A DNA stretch of 64,000 bases, taken from assembly GCA_050313895.1 (NCBI GenBank), contig JBNPMI010000003.1. One strand, given 5' to 3'. The notes beneath the pieces were generated by a model. It ran no database searches. It worked only from the letters and a program-made list of their open reading frames with translations, and was not told the origin of the DNA. This document shows positions 1 to 8,904 of this stretch, piece by piece (the first letter of the stretch is position 1; every line of letters starts with the position of its first letter). A program made the translations under genes and the position numbers. Source of the DNA: JALFST01 sp022779285 (GTDB taxonomy: Bacteria > Bacillota > Clostridia > Tissierellales > Peptoniphilaceae).

Positions 1-621
1 GATCTGACGGGCGTCGTGCTGTCGAAGATGGACGGTGATGCGCGCGGCGGTGCAGCGCTTTCCGTACGCGCTGTTACTCAAAAGCCGATCAAGCTCGTAG
101 GCACGGGTGAAAAGCTGGATGATTTAGAGGAATTTCATCCCGATCGTCTTGTCGGACGCATTCTCGGCATGGGAGATGTGCTTACACTGATTGAGAAGGC
201 GGAGCAAACCATCGATAAAGAGCAGGCGAAGGAGATGGAGAAAAAGCTTCGTTCCCAGAAGTATGATCTCAACGATTTCTATTCGCAGATTCAACAAATG
301 AAAAAATTGGGGCCTTTAGAGAATCTGTTGACGATGATTCCGGGGATCAACGCGAAAATGCTGGACAATGTCAACCTGGATGGAAAACAGATTGCTCATA
401 TGGAGGCCATTATTACATCGATGACTCCGGAGGAAAGAGCGAACCCGGACAAGATCAATCCTTCCAGACGTACGAGAATTGCGAAGGGATCGGGAGTCGA
501 TCCTGTATTGGTCAATCGGATGCTGAAGCAATTTAAGGACTCAAAAAAGATGATGAAGCAGGTAACGAAGCTTCAGAAAAAGGGCAAAAAGGGATTTTTT
601 AAAAATCCGTTTTTCAAATAA
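1..621 (+). CDS. ffh: Signal recognition particle protein Ffh, C-terminal part (5' end outside window)
   Basis: GTPase of the signal recognition particle, which binds 4.5S/scRNA and signal sequences of nascent membrane proteins and docks with FtsY. The reading frame is open from base 1, so only the last 206 residues are present. Visible are the end of the NG GTPase domain (LSKMDGDARGG, the guanine-specificity loop) and the whole methionine-rich M domain, with the RNA-binding motif RRTRIAKGSG about 50 residues before the end, and a Lys/Phe-rich tail. It is followed after 9 bases by rpsP, as in other Firmicutes (ffh-rpsP-khpA-rimM-trmD-rplS). Identity is secure; the missing N-terminus lies left of the window. 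Confidence 0.97.
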   Translation, partial: DLTGVVLSKMDGDARGGAALSVRAVTQKPIKLVGTGEKLDDLEEFHPDRLVGRILGMGDVLTLIEKAEQTIDKEQAKEMEKKLRSQKYDLNDFYSQIQQMKKLGPLENLLTMIPGINAKMLDNVNLDGKQIAHMEAIITSMTPEERANPDKINPSRRTRIAKGSGVDPVLVNRMLKQFKDSKKMMKQVTKLQKKGKKGFFKNPFFK

Positions 622-630
622 GGAGGAATC

Positions 631-1029
631 ATGGCAGTAAAAATCAGAATGAAACGTTTAGGAGCTAAGAAGCAGCCATTTTATCGTATCGTTGTTGCGG
701 ATTCTCGCCGCGCACGCAATGGTCGCTTTATCGAAGAGTTGGGATTCTATAATCCTGTTTCCGAGCCTCGTATGTTCCGTATCAACGCGGACAAGGTGAA
801 GACATGGATCTCCAACGGTGCAAAGCCTTCCGATACGGTGAATCGTCTCTTCAAGGAATATGGAGTTTTGGAAGCGAGCGGTCTTGTTGAGGCAGGTGTC
901 TCCGCAGAGCGCAAGCCCAAAAAGGTAATCGAGTTTGAAGAGAAGGCATCGGCAAAGGATGCTGTGAAGGAAACTGAGAAAAACGAGGAACCGGAGCAAA
1001 AGACGGACAACGAAGAAGCCGAGGCTTAA
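631..1029 (+). CDS. rpsP: Ribosomal protein bS16 with acidic C-terminal extension
   Basis: Small-subunit protein needed for 30S assembly. The start MAVKIRMKRLGAKKQPFYRI is the standard bS16 N-terminus and has an AGGAGG site six bases upstream. At 132 residues it is longer than the roughly 80-90 residues common in the family. The excess is a low-complexity Glu/Lys/Ala tail after about residue 95 (ending in EEAEA), which is not part of the bS16 fold. It lies between ffh and khpA, two bases before the latter. The function of the tail is unknown; the S2 protein in this window carries a similar acidic tail. Confidence 0.97.
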   Translation: MAVKIRMKRLGAKKQPFYRIVVADSRRARNGRFIEELGFYNPVSEPRMFRINADKVKTWISNGAKPSDTVNRLFKEYGVLEASGLVEAGVSAERKPKKVIEFEEKASAKDAVKETEKNEEPEQKTDNEEAEA

Positions 1030-1031
1030 TT

Positions 1032-1271
1032 ATGAAAGATCTCTTATTGTCAATGGCACAGAGCCTGGTCGATCATCCCGATTCGATTGAGCTGATAGAA
1101 GATGTGGAGGGGGGACTTGTTCACCTTTCGCTTCGCGTCCATTCCGATGATATGGGAAAGGTGATCGGCAAGCAGGGCCGCATTGCCAATTCGTTGCGCC
1201 AAGTCCTGAAAGCCTGCGCAATCAAAGAGAATGTCAAGGTAAACCTGGACATTGAAAGCATTGATGAATGA
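1032..1271 (+). CDS. khpA: KhpA, small KH-domain RNA-binding protein
   Basis: A 79-residue single KH domain with the RNA-contact loop GKQG in VIGKQGRIANSLRQV (about residues 38-52). KhpA works with KhpB (Jag/EloR) as a global RNA-binding pair that affects cell elongation and division in streptococci and other Firmicutes. Its place between rpsP and rimM is the family's usual position. The start lies two bases after the rpsP stop, and its last codons overlap the start of rimM, which suggests translational coupling. Older names are YlqC and UPF0109. Confidence 0.95.
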   Translation: MKDLLLSMAQSLVDHPDSIELIEDVEGGLVHLSLRVHSDDMGKVIGKQGRIANSLRQVLKACAIKENVKVNLDIESIDE

Positions 1272-1770
1272 CCTCATTTCTGTGGGTACCGTTATTAGGA
1301 CACGGGGCCTAAAAGGAGAAGTACGGGTGCAAACCGCGGATGGCCGCAAGGACCGTTTTTCAAAGGGAATGCTCCTTTATACGGATTCCGGTGAAAAACT
1401 TCACATCTCGAAGATTCGAAGCGATGGTTTATTCAGTTATTTGTTTTTCGATGAAATTTCTTCGATTGAAGAAGCGGAAAAGCTGTTGCGAAAACAGCTC
1501 TATGTTTTAGAGGAAGATCTGCCGGATCCCGAGCCCGGATTTTATTATGTGAAGGATTTAATCGGACTGCGGGTAATGGATGAAAAAAATCACATTTTCG
1601 GTACGGTGAAGGATGTGCTCAGCTACGCTTCCAATGATATTTATGTGGTGGTGACTGAGAATCGGAAGGAAATTTTGATTCCGGCTGTACATGACGTGAT
1701 TCGGAAAATTTCCCCGGACGAGGGTTATATCCGTATACAAGCGATGAAGGGTTTGCTCGATGAGAATTGA
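1264..1770 (+). CDS. rimM: Ribosome maturation factor RimM
   Basis: 16S rRNA processing factor that binds bS19/30S precursors. It has an N-terminal RimM beta-barrel (VGTVIRTRGLKGEVRV, from about residue 6) and a C-terminal PRC barrel (FYYVKDLIGLRVMDE onward), 168 residues in all, normal for the family. I place the start at ATG 1264, giving MNDLISVGTV; an in-frame ATG at 1252 would add four residues. Either start lies inside the end of khpA, so translation is probably coupled. It overlaps trmD by 11 bases. Confidence 0.95.
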   Translation: MNDLISVGTVIRTRGLKGEVRVQTADGRKDRFSKGMLLYTDSGEKLHISKIRSDGLFSYLFFDEISSIEEAEKLLRKQLYVLEEDLPDPEPGFYYVKDLIGLRVMDEKNHIFGTVKDVLSYASNDIYVVVTENRKEILIPAVHDVIRKISPDEGYIRIQAMKGLLDEN

Positions 1771-2458
1771 TATTCTAACGCTATTTCCCGAAATTTTTTC
1801 GATTCTGGATCAATATGGCGTGATCGGAAGGGCGATTCAAAAAGAACATCTTGCGATCAAGGCAACCAATATTCGCGATTTTTCCCTCGATAAGCACAGC
1901 AAAGTGGACGGAACGGTGTTTGGCGGGGCGGCAGGCATGCTGATGATGCCGGAACCGGTGGTTCGCTCGATTGAAGCGGTTCGAACGCCAAAGAGTCGTG
2001 TGATCTATTTGAGCCCGCAGGGATCCGTGCTTACGCAGCAAAAAGCGATTTCGCTTGCTCAGGAGGAGCATCTTGTTTTGCTTTGCGGACATTACGAGGG
2101 AATTGACAGCCGCGTGGTGAATCATTTTATCGATGAAGAGATCTCTATCGGAGACTATGTTCTTACAGGCGGAGAGCTTCCGGCAATGGTTTTGATCGAT
2201 ACGGTTGTGCGGTGGATTGACGGTGTCCTGGGAAACAGCGAAAGTGCGCCAACCGATTCTCTGATGAATCATTTGCTTCAATATGATGAATTCACCAAGC
2301 CGCGCGATTTTCGAGGCTTTGCCGTTCCGGAGGTTCTTTTGAACGGCAACCACGGTGAAATCGCGAAGTGGCGCTTGCAAAACAGCATCGAAAATACAAA
2401 GCGGAAACGCCCTGATTTATATGAAAAATATAAACGTGAATCACAAAATGAGGATTAG
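1760..2458 (+). CDS. trmD: tRNA (guanine-N1)-methyltransferase TrmD
   Basis: S-adenosylmethionine-dependent enzyme that makes m1G37 next to the anticodon and prevents +1 frameshifting. The N-terminus MRIDILTLFPEIF and the SPOUT trefoil-knot loops (YLSPQGSVLTQQKA, LLCGHYEGIDSRV, ISIGDYVLTGGELPAM) are all present. At 232 residues it has the usual length. It overlaps rimM by 11 bases and is followed nine bases later by rplS, the widely conserved arrangement. Confidence 0.98.
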   Translation: MRIDILTLFPEIFSILDQYGVIGRAIQKEHLAIKATNIRDFSLDKHSKVDGTVFGGAAGMLMMPEPVVRSIEAVRTPKSRVIYLSPQGSVLTQQKAISLAQEEHLVLLCGHYEGIDSRVVNHFIDEEISIGDYVLTGGELPAMVLIDTVVRWIDGVLGNSESAPTDSLMNHLLQYDEFTKPRDFRGFAVPEVLLNGNHGEIAKWRLQNSIENTKRKRPDLYEKYKRESQNED

Positions 2459-2467
2459 GAGGAAAAC

Positions 2468-2815
2468 ATGGATTATATTCAAAAATTGGAAACGGAGCAA
2501 CTTAAGCAGGATCTGCCAAGCTTTCGCATTGGGGACACTGTAAAAGTTTATTATCGTATTAAAGAAGGAACACGTGAGCGTGTTCAGCTTTTCGAAGGAA
2601 CCGTGATTAAGCGCCAGAACGGAAGCGTCAATGAAACCTTTACGGTTCGTCGAATCAGCAACGGCGTCGGCGTTGAGCGTACATTCCTGCTGCATTCTCC
2701 GCGCGTTGAGAAGATCGAGGTCAGCCGTCAGGGGAAAGCTCGCCGCGCAAAGCTTTACTACCTGCGTCAGCGTGTCGGCAAGGCTGCTAAGGTGAAAGAG
2801 AGAAAATCCTATTAA
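2468..2815 (+). CDS. rplS: Ribosomal protein bL19
   Basis: Large-subunit protein at the 30S/50S interface. The 115 residues fit the family, with the SH3-like core FRIGDTVKVYYRIKEG and the C-terminal YLRQRVGKAAKVKE motif. The ribosome binding site is GGAGG, five bases before the ATG. It is the last gene of the ffh-rplS group and is followed directly by an intrinsic terminator. Confidence 0.98.
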   Translation: MDYIQKLETEQLKQDLPSFRIGDTVKVYYRIKEGTRERVQLFEGTVIKRQNGSVNETFTVRRISNGVGVERTFLLHSPRVEKIEVSRQGKARRAKLYYLRQRVGKAAKVKERKSY

Positions 2816-2827
2816 TCCGATCAAATT

Positions 2828-2864
2828 CAGCTCGGAACGGTCTTCCGTTTTGAGCTGTTTTTTT
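2828..2864 (+). terminator. Intrinsic terminator after rplS
   Basis: A 13-base stem (2828-2840 with 2845-2857, some G-U pairs) closes a 4-base loop and is followed by seven T residues. It ends the ffh-rplS group. The next gene, rbgA, starts only 20 bases further on with its own GGAGG site, so it depends on read-through or on a promoter I cannot see. Confidence 0.85.
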
Positions 2865-2884
2865 GATGGAAAGGAGGAGAGGTA

Positions 2885-3721
2885 ATGAACATCAACTGGT
2901 TTCCCGGTCATATGAAAAAAGCGCTGGATCAGATTCGGCAAAGGCTTCCGCAGATTGATCTCTGCTGCGAAATACTGGATTCCAGAATTCCTCTTTCGAG
3001 CAGCAATCAGCTGTTGGAGCAGGTGACAAAACAAAAGAAAAGACTGATCATTCTCAATAAAAAGGATATGGCGGATCCCTCGGTTACCGCGCAATGGTTA
3101 TTTCATTTTGAAAAACAGGGAATCCGGGCGCTTGCTTTGGATGCTGCAAAAGAGAATGCTGCAAAAAAGGTGCGAATTCTGGCGGTGGAAATCCTGAAGG
3201 AAGAGCTCCGCAGAAAAGAGGAAAAAGGAATTCAAAATCCGGAAATCCGCATGCTCGTATTCGGAATACCGAATTCGGGAAAATCCACCTTTATCAATAT
3301 GATGTCAAAAAAAAGAAGCGCAAAAGTCGGGGATCGTCCGGGAGTCACCACGGGGCAACAATGGATTCATGCAAGGGAAAGCTTTTTATTGATGGATACT
3401 CCGGGGATTCTTTGGCACAAGCTGGATCCGGATCAGGCGCTTCATCTGGCATTTACAGGAGCCATTCGCGATGAGGTCTTGCAGCCGGCAGAGCTGGGAC
3501 TGCGTTTTTTAGAGAATATGCTTCTCATTCGTCCGGAGGATTTTCTGGATCGATATCAGATTCAGGGCGACGAGACCGCATTGGAAATCATGGAACGCAT
3601 GGCCAGGCAATCCGGCTGCCTTTTGCGGGGAGGTGAGATTGATTACGATCGAATCGGCAAAAAGATTTTAGATGATTTTCGGAAACAGAGATTCGGCAGA
3701 ATCTCTTTAGAAAGGCCGTAA
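2885..3721 (+). CDS. rbgA: Ribosome biogenesis GTPase RbgA (YlqF)
   Basis: Essential assembly GTPase in Firmicutes that acts in late 50S maturation. The GTPase motifs are circularly permuted, as the family requires: G4 NKKDMAD (about residue 58) comes first, then G1 GIPNSGKS (about 131-138) and G3 DTPGILWHKL (about 175). The N-terminus NWFPGHMKKAL and the length of 278 residues are typical. A strong AAGGAGG site precedes the ATG. It sits between rplS and rnhB, as in Bacillus subtilis. Confidence 0.97.
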   Translation: MNINWFPGHMKKALDQIRQRLPQIDLCCEILDSRIPLSSSNQLLEQVTKQKKRLIILNKKDMADPSVTAQWLFHFEKQGIRALALDAAKENAAKKVRILAVEILKEELRRKEEKGIQNPEIRMLVFGIPNSGKSTFINMMSKKRSAKVGDRPGVTTGQQWIHARESFLLMDTPGILWHKLDPDQALHLAFTGAIRDEVLQPAELGLRFLENMLLIRPEDFLDRYQIQGDETALEIMERMARQSGCLLRGGEIDYDRIGKKILDDFRKQRFGRISLERP

Positions 3722-3722
3722 A

Positions 3723-4388
3723 GTGAAGAGAGATCATTGGACAGAAAGCGATATTCGAGAATTAAAGAGCCGCATTGATGCGACAGATCTGGTATGCGGA
3801 GTGGATGAAGTGGGACGCGGTCCGCTTGCCGGTCCTGTGGTGGCCTGTGCTATAATCATGCCGAAGGGAGAGCGCATTGAAGGAGTGCGCGATTCGAAAA
3901 AGGTATCGGAAATCAAGCGAGAAAAGCTTTACGATCAGATTTTAGAGCATTGTATCGCATGGGGCATCGGACAAAGCAGTGAACAATTCATTGACGAAAT
4001 CAATATTCGTCAAGCAACGCTCCGCGCGATGAAGGAGGCTGTGGAAGCACTTACAGACCATCAGGGACATCATGTGATTCCCGAGCTCGTGGTGATCGAT
4101 GCGGAAACCATCGATATTGCCTATCCTCAGATAGGGATCATTCATGGCGATGATCGAATTTACACCATCAGCTGTGCGTCGATCGTGGCTAAGGTTTATC
4201 GTGATCGTCAAATGATCGCTTTGGCAGAGAAATATCCGGAATATGACCTTGCGAAAAACAAGGGATATGGTACCAAGGCGCATATGGAGGCGATCCGGAA
4301 ATTCGGCATCCTACCGATCCATCGGCGGAGTTTTATCCATGAGGAGGGACTCCGTGAATATCAGGAAAAACATTCAACCTCCCGATGA
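3723..4388 (+). CDS. rnhB: Ribonuclease HII
   Basis: Removes ribonucleotides from DNA and RNA of RNA-DNA hybrids. The catalytic motif GVDEVGRGPLAGPV (about residues 26-39) supplies Asp and Glu, and further acidic residues are in VVIDAE and in the region SCASIVAKVYRD. It is 221 residues long, within the family range. The start is GTG 3723, one base after the rbgA stop. The last 35 bases overlap yraN. Confidence 0.96.
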   Translation: MKRDHWTESDIRELKSRIDATDLVCGVDEVGRGPLAGPVVACAIIMPKGERIEGVRDSKKVSEIKREKLYDQILEHCIAWGIGQSSEQFIDEINIRQATLRAMKEAVEALTDHQGHHVIPELVVIDAETIDIAYPQIGIIHGDDRIYTISCASIVAKVYRDRQMIALAEKYPEYDLAKNKGYGTKAHMEAIRKFGILPIHRRSFIHEEGLREYQEKHSTSR

Positions 4389-4782
4389 TTTCGATGAAAT
4401 CGACAGACATGATCGAAAAGCGATCGGGGATCTTGGAGAAAGGCTTTGTGAAAACTATTATATATCCAGGGGATATACAATCTTAGAAAGAAATTATCGT
4501 ACTCGGCGCGGAGAAATCGATCGGATTGCGGCACGCGGAGATCACTTGATTTTTATTGAAGTTAAGGCGCGCTCCGGAGATCTTTACGGATATGCACAGG
4601 AATTTGTCGATAGGCGTAAAAGAGAGCGATTACGTTATTCAGCGAAGCATTTTTTAGCACACCGGAAGCAGGAGGGTCTCGCTCAGTTTTCTTTTTTTTC
4701 TTTTGATGTTGTAGAGATTGATATCGGGAAAAGACAAATCCATTGTATTCCGGATGCGTTTTCCATGGAGGAAAATGCATGA
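4354..4782 (+). CDS. YraN/UPF0102 family endonuclease-like protein
   Basis: Predicted PD-(D/E)XK nuclease-fold protein of unknown cellular role, usually next to rnhB and dprA. The core motif reads RRGEIDRIAARGDHLIFIEVKAR, in which Glu, Asp and the ExK triad (FIEVKAR) are conserved. I choose GTG 4354 because a GAGGAGGG site at 4341-4348 stands five bases before it, giving a 142-residue protein; the frame also has ATG 4339 upstream. It overlaps rnhB by 35 bases and dprA by four. Confidence 0.88.
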   Translation: MNIRKNIQPPDDFDEIDRHDRKAIGDLGERLCENYYISRGYTILERNYRTRRGEIDRIAARGDHLIFIEVKARSGDLYGYAQEFVDRRKRERLRYSAKHFLAHRKQEGLAQFSFFSFDVVEIDIGKRQIHCIPDAFSMEENA

Positions 4783-5837
4783 GATCGCCATGGAGCAAAA
4801 TCATATTGGCACAAATCCTCTCCGGAAAAGGTCGAAAAGAGGTCTTGCGCGGGATCAGAGAAGAAATCGGTGACTGGCAGCCTTCGTTTTTGGGAAAGCA
4901 GGAAGACATTTCTCTGAACTCATGCGAGATGGAGCATTGGAGAGATCTTGAGGCGCAGGGCTATTGGTATCTCTCCATTTTCGATTCGGAGTATCCGGAA
5001 TTGCTCAGACAAATTCCGGATCCGCCGGCGATCTTATTCGGTAAAGGGAAAATGGAAGCTCTGCAGGGCTATTGCTTCACAATCGTCGGAACGAGAAAAC
5101 CGACTCCGTATGGCATGCGAATGGCGCATTCCTTTGCAGAGGAGCTTTCGTATCGTGGAGCCAATATTGTATCCGGATTGGCATATGGTATCGATGCACA
5201 GGCGCATCGAGGATGCTGTCATGCAAAAGGAACGACTGTCGCAGTGATGGCTTCCGGCATTGATAAGATTTATCCGGCATCGCATCGAACGTTGGCGGGC
5301 GAGATTTGCCGATCCGGGTGTCTGATTACAGAGGTTCTTCCCGGCCTTTCTCCGAAGCCATATTTTTTTCCGGAAAGAAATCGAATCTTATCGGGTCTCT
5401 CCTGGGGCACTCTTGTGGTTGAGGCGGATATCAAATCAGGTACGATGCATACCGTAAGATTTGCGCATGAGCAAGGCCGTGAGGTTTATGTCATTCCCGG
5501 CCGCATTGAGGATCCACAGGCGCGGGGAACGGATTCCCTGATTCAGCAGGGGGCGCAGGTTGCCCTTTGTGCGGAGGACATCAGCACCACCCTGTATGGC
5601 TGGCCTGATTATACAAAAGACAAAATTTTCGGAAAAAAGTGTGTACAATTGTTGACGAATGATGAGCAAGATGTATATGATAATCTCTCGATCAGGAATA
5701 TGACGATGGAAATGCTTCTGGAGAGCCTGCGTTGGGAAACCGGTCGTCTTGTTGCAGCGATTACGTTGCTGGAGATGAAAGGAATGATTGAGGAAACAAG
5801 CGGAGGATTCTATTCCGCAACTTTTCCCGTGACGTAG
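4779..5837 (+). CDS. dprA: DNA processing protein DprA
   Basis: Binds incoming single-stranded DNA and loads RecA in natural transformation; also present in many species not known to be competent. The Rossmann-like DNA-binding domain is clear (IVGTRKPTPYG, IVSGLAYGIDAQAH, ASGIDKIYPASH), and a winged-helix region follows at the C-terminus. The length of 352 residues is typical. The ATG at 4779 has a GGAGG site seven bases upstream and overlaps the yraN stop. Other competence genes are not in the window. Confidence 0.95.
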   Translation: MRSPWSKIILAQILSGKGRKEVLRGIREEIGDWQPSFLGKQEDISLNSCEMEHWRDLEAQGYWYLSIFDSEYPELLRQIPDPPAILFGKGKMEALQGYCFTIVGTRKPTPYGMRMAHSFAEELSYRGANIVSGLAYGIDAQAHRGCCHAKGTTVAVMASGIDKIYPASHRTLAGEICRSGCLITEVLPGLSPKPYFFPERNRILSGLSWGTLVVEADIKSGTMHTVRFAHEQGREVYVIPGRIEDPQARGTDSLIQQGAQVALCAEDISTTLYGWPDYTKDKIFGKKCVQLLTNDEQDVYDNLSIRNMTMEMLLESLRWETGRLVAAITLLEMKGMIEETSGGFYSATFPVT

Positions 5838-5864
5838 CAGACTGTGCAAGGATAGAGGAAAATC

Positions 5865-7940
5865 ATGGCGAAAAATCTATTGATCGTAGAGTCACCTACG
5901 AAAACGAAGACAATTTCAAAAATTTTAGGCAAAAATTACCGTGTGCTTGCCTCTAAGGGGCATCTTAGAGATTTGCCCAAAAGTCAATTCGGCGTCGATA
6001 TTGAACATGGATTTACACCGAAATATATCAATGTTCGCGGCAAGGCCAAGACCATCAATGAATTGAAGAAGGCGGCGTCGGAATCGGACTGCATTTATCT
6101 GGCAACAGACCCGGATCGCGAAGGAGAGGCGATTTCATGGCATCTGGCACAGATTTTGAATTTGGATCCCCAAAAATCTCTGCGTGTGACATTTCATGAA
6201 ATTACTCCGGAGGGTGTGAAGCAGGGGATTCAACAGCCGAGAGCCATTGATACCAACCTTGTGGATGCACAGCAGGCCAGACGCATCATGGATCGGATTG
6301 TGGGATATCAGATTTCTCCATTGTTATGGAAAAGAATTCACAGCGGATTGTCGGCCGGCAGGGTGCAATCGGCTGCCCTAAAGCTCATCATAGATCGAGA
6401 ACGGGAAATTCAGGCTTTTATACCGGAAGAGTATTGGAGCATTCATTCCCTGCACAGTAAAAATAGAAAGCGGTTTGAGACGGAATTTCAGGGCTTTTGG
6501 AACGGTACCAAAATCGAGAAGGTGCCGCTTGGAACGGAGGAGGACGCCGATCGTATTGTCAAGGGCCTCGATGATGTTTTTAAGGTCTTTCGAATTCAGA
6601 CAAAAAAGCGCACCAAGAAGCCGTATGCGCCGTTTACGACATCGACGCTTCAGCAGGAGGCCTCCCGTAAACTCGGATTCTCCACATCGAAGACCATGAG
6701 TGTAGCTCAGCAGCTTTATGAAGGGGTACATTTGTCAGGTGAGGGCGGTCAGGTCGGCTTGATTACTTACATGCGAACAGATTCCACCAGGCTCTCCGAT
6801 AGCTTTATCGGTCAGGCAAAAAGCTTTATTACCAAAAATTACGGATCGGAATTTGCCAGTGTCGGGCTTCACTATGGCGGAAAAAATGCGAATACACAGG
6901 ATGCACATGAAGGAATTCGCCCATCGGAGACGCTTCGTACGCCGCAATCTATTGCCAATGACCTTACGACAGACCAGCAAAGGCTTTATGATCTCATTTG
7001 GCGCAGAGCGATTGCATCACAGATGACAGCTTCGGTCGATTTGCAGACAACCGTGGATTTGATCAATCGCAACTATATTTTTCGATCGACAGGGTCTCAT
7101 CCCGAGTTTGACGGATTTCAAAGGGTATGGCCGATTCGTGAAAAGGAAGTGATTCTTCCGGAGCTGAAAGAGGGCGAGGAGCTCAAGGCGATTAAGGTGG
7201 AAAAGAAACAGCATTTTACACAGCCACCCGCGCGATATACTGAGGCAAGTCTGGTGAGTACGCTGGAGAAAAACGGAATCGGAAGACCGAGCACCTATTC
7301 CTCAATCATTCGCAGTATATTGACGAGACGATATGTGACATTGGAGAAGAAGCAGTTTCATCCTACGGATTTGGGAAATCAGGTGAATTCTTTGCTGGAA
7401 GCTAATTTTTCAGATATTATCAACGAAAAATTTACAGCATCGATGGAAAAACGCCTTGATGATGTTGCCCGGGGCGAGGTTTCCTGGCAAGCGCTCATGC
7501 AGGAATTTTATGAGCGTTTTGAACAGGACCTGAAAAAAGCGAAGGAGGATGACGCCTCGTATCGTGTTGAAGAGAAAAAAACAGGGGAAGCCTGTCCGAA
7601 TTGCGGCGGAGATCTGGTATATAAACATGGTAGAAACGGAGACTTCATCGGATGCAGTAATTTTCCGGAATGCACATATACAAAAAGCATTGTGAAATCC
7701 ACGGGCGTAAAATGTCCGAGATGTGGCGGTGAAATCGTGGAGAAGGTTTCCAAGCGCGGCAAGGTATTCTATGGATGCAGCAATTATCCAAAATGCGATT
7801 ATGCATCCTGGGATCCTCCGACGGGAGAGATCTGTCCTGTCTGCGGAGATTTAATGGTACATCGGAAGAATCGCTTTGAAAATCGAGTTCTCTGTCATAA
7901 CGAGGCTTGTCCCACCAATCAGTCCGATCAGAAGGCTTAA
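5865..7940 (+). CDS. topA: DNA topoisomerase I
   Basis: Type IA topoisomerase that relaxes negative supercoils. The TOPRIM motif LATDPDREGEAISWH (about residues 80-95) and the active-site tyrosine in GLITYMRTDSTRLS (about 300) are present. Three zinc ribbons follow at the C-terminus, starting at CPNCGGD, CPRCGGE and CPVCGDL; each has four cysteines. It is 691 residues long. Its place after dprA matches other Firmicutes, but the genes that often follow there (trmFO, xerC, hslUV, codY) are missing and rpsB comes next. Confidence 0.98.
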   Translation: MAKNLLIVESPTKTKTISKILGKNYRVLASKGHLRDLPKSQFGVDIEHGFTPKYINVRGKAKTINELKKAASESDCIYLATDPDREGEAISWHLAQILNLDPQKSLRVTFHEITPEGVKQGIQQPRAIDTNLVDAQQARRIMDRIVGYQISPLLWKRIHSGLSAGRVQSAALKLIIDREREIQAFIPEEYWSIHSLHSKNRKRFETEFQGFWNGTKIEKVPLGTEEDADRIVKGLDDVFKVFRIQTKKRTKKPYAPFTTSTLQQEASRKLGFSTSKTMSVAQQLYEGVHLSGEGGQVGLITYMRTDSTRLSDSFIGQAKSFITKNYGSEFASVGLHYGGKNANTQDAHEGIRPSETLRTPQSIANDLTTDQQRLYDLIWRRAIASQMTASVDLQTTVDLINRNYIFRSTGSHPEFDGFQRVWPIREKEVILPELKEGEELKAIKVEKKQHFTQPPARYTEASLVSTLEKNGIGRPSTYSSIIRSILTRRYVTLEKKQFHPTDLGNQVNSLLEANFSDIINEKFTASMEKRLDDVARGEVSWQALMQEFYERFEQDLKKAKEDDASYRVEEKKTGEACPNCGGDLVYKHGRNGDFIGCSNFPECTYTKSIVKSTGVKCPRCGGEIVEKVSKRGKVFYGCSNYPKCDYASWDPPTGEICPVCGDLMVHRKNRFENRVLCHNEACPTNQSDQKA

Positions 7941-7958
7941 ATTGACCTTCATGAGGAG

Positions 7959-7994
7959 TTGATGCAATGCTTCTTGTGAGGTATAATATAACAG
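7959..7994 (+). promoter_or_regulatory. Promoter of rpsB-tsf
   Basis: TTGATG at 7959-7964 and TATAAT at 7982-7987 are separated by exactly 17 bases, a near-consensus sigma-A promoter. Transcription would begin near 7994 and leave a leader of about 95 bases before rpsB. The leader could carry S2 feedback control, but I cannot derive a convincing fold by eye. Confidence 0.8.
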
Positions 7995-8088
7995 TATGTC
8001 ACACATCTTGTGGGTATCATTTTTCCGGTGTTCCGAGTTGTCGGTGAGAAAAATGCACAGGATGGAGGAAAAAACACAGGAGGAAAAA

Positions 8089-8883
8089 ATGTCTGTAGTA
8101 TCTATGAAAAGCTTGTTGGAAGCCGGTGTCCATTTCGGTCACCAAACGCGCCGCTGGAACCCGAAGATGGCTCCGTATATCTTTATGGAGAGAAACGGGA
8201 TTCACATCATTGATTTGCAAAAGACCGTTCGTTTGATTGAGCGCGCCTATGATGCCGTTTTGAATGTGGCGGCAGATGGAGGAAAAATCCTCTTTGTCGG
8301 CACCAAGAAGCAGGCGCAGGATGCAATCGAGGTGGAGGCAAAGCGTTCCAATCAGTATTATGTAAACCAGCGCTGGCTGGGCGGTATGCTTACCAATTTC
8401 CAGACCATTCGCAAGAGTATTGATCGTCTTGAGGCTCTTGAAAAAATGCAGGAGGACGGCACCTTTGATATTCTTCCGAAGAAGGAAGTTGCTCAGCTTG
8501 AGCATGAAATGGAAAAACACGATCGTTTCCTTGGCGGCATCAAGGAAATGGGCGGATTGCCGGATCTCATTTACATTGTAGATCCCAAGAAGGAGCATAT
8601 TGCCGTTCATGAAGCTCGCAAGCTCGGAATTCCCATCGTAGCGATTTTGGATACCAATGCGGATCCTGATGAGGTGGATTATCCGATTCCGGGAAATGAT
8701 GACGCGATTCGTTCGGTGAAGCTCATTACCGGACTCATTGCAAATGCCGTGATTGAAGGACGTCAGGGAGAGCAGAATGAAGAAGAGCCTGCAACCGATG
8801 AAGCGGATGCCGAGGAGATCGTAGAGGATACAGCAGAGGCGGAGACGGAAGCTTCAGTAGAAGCAGACGAGGAAGCGGAATAA
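8089..8883 (+). CDS. rpsB: Ribosomal protein uS2 with acidic C-terminal tail
   Basis: Small-subunit protein that also recruits S1. The start at ATG 8089 gives MSVVSMKSLLEAGVHFGHQT, the standard uS2 N-terminus, and has a GGAGG site upstream; longer readings from 7996 run through the promoter leader. Core motifs WNPKMAPYIF and RWLGGMLTNF are intact. The protein has 264 residues. About 35 at the end form a highly acidic Glu/Asp/Ala tail, comparable to the tail of bS16 in this window. It is followed by tsf in the usual pair. Confidence 0.97.
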   Translation: MSVVSMKSLLEAGVHFGHQTRRWNPKMAPYIFMERNGIHIIDLQKTVRLIERAYDAVLNVAADGGKILFVGTKKQAQDAIEVEAKRSNQYYVNQRWLGGMLTNFQTIRKSIDRLEALEKMQEDGTFDILPKKEVAQLEHEMEKHDRFLGGIKEMGGLPDLIYIVDPKKEHIAVHEARKLGIPIVAILDTNADPDEVDYPIPGNDDAIRSVKLITGLIANAVIEGRQGEQNEEEPATDEADAEEIVEDTAEAETEASVEADEEAE

Positions 8884-8904
8884 TTCTTCCGGAAAGGAGT
8901 TCCC

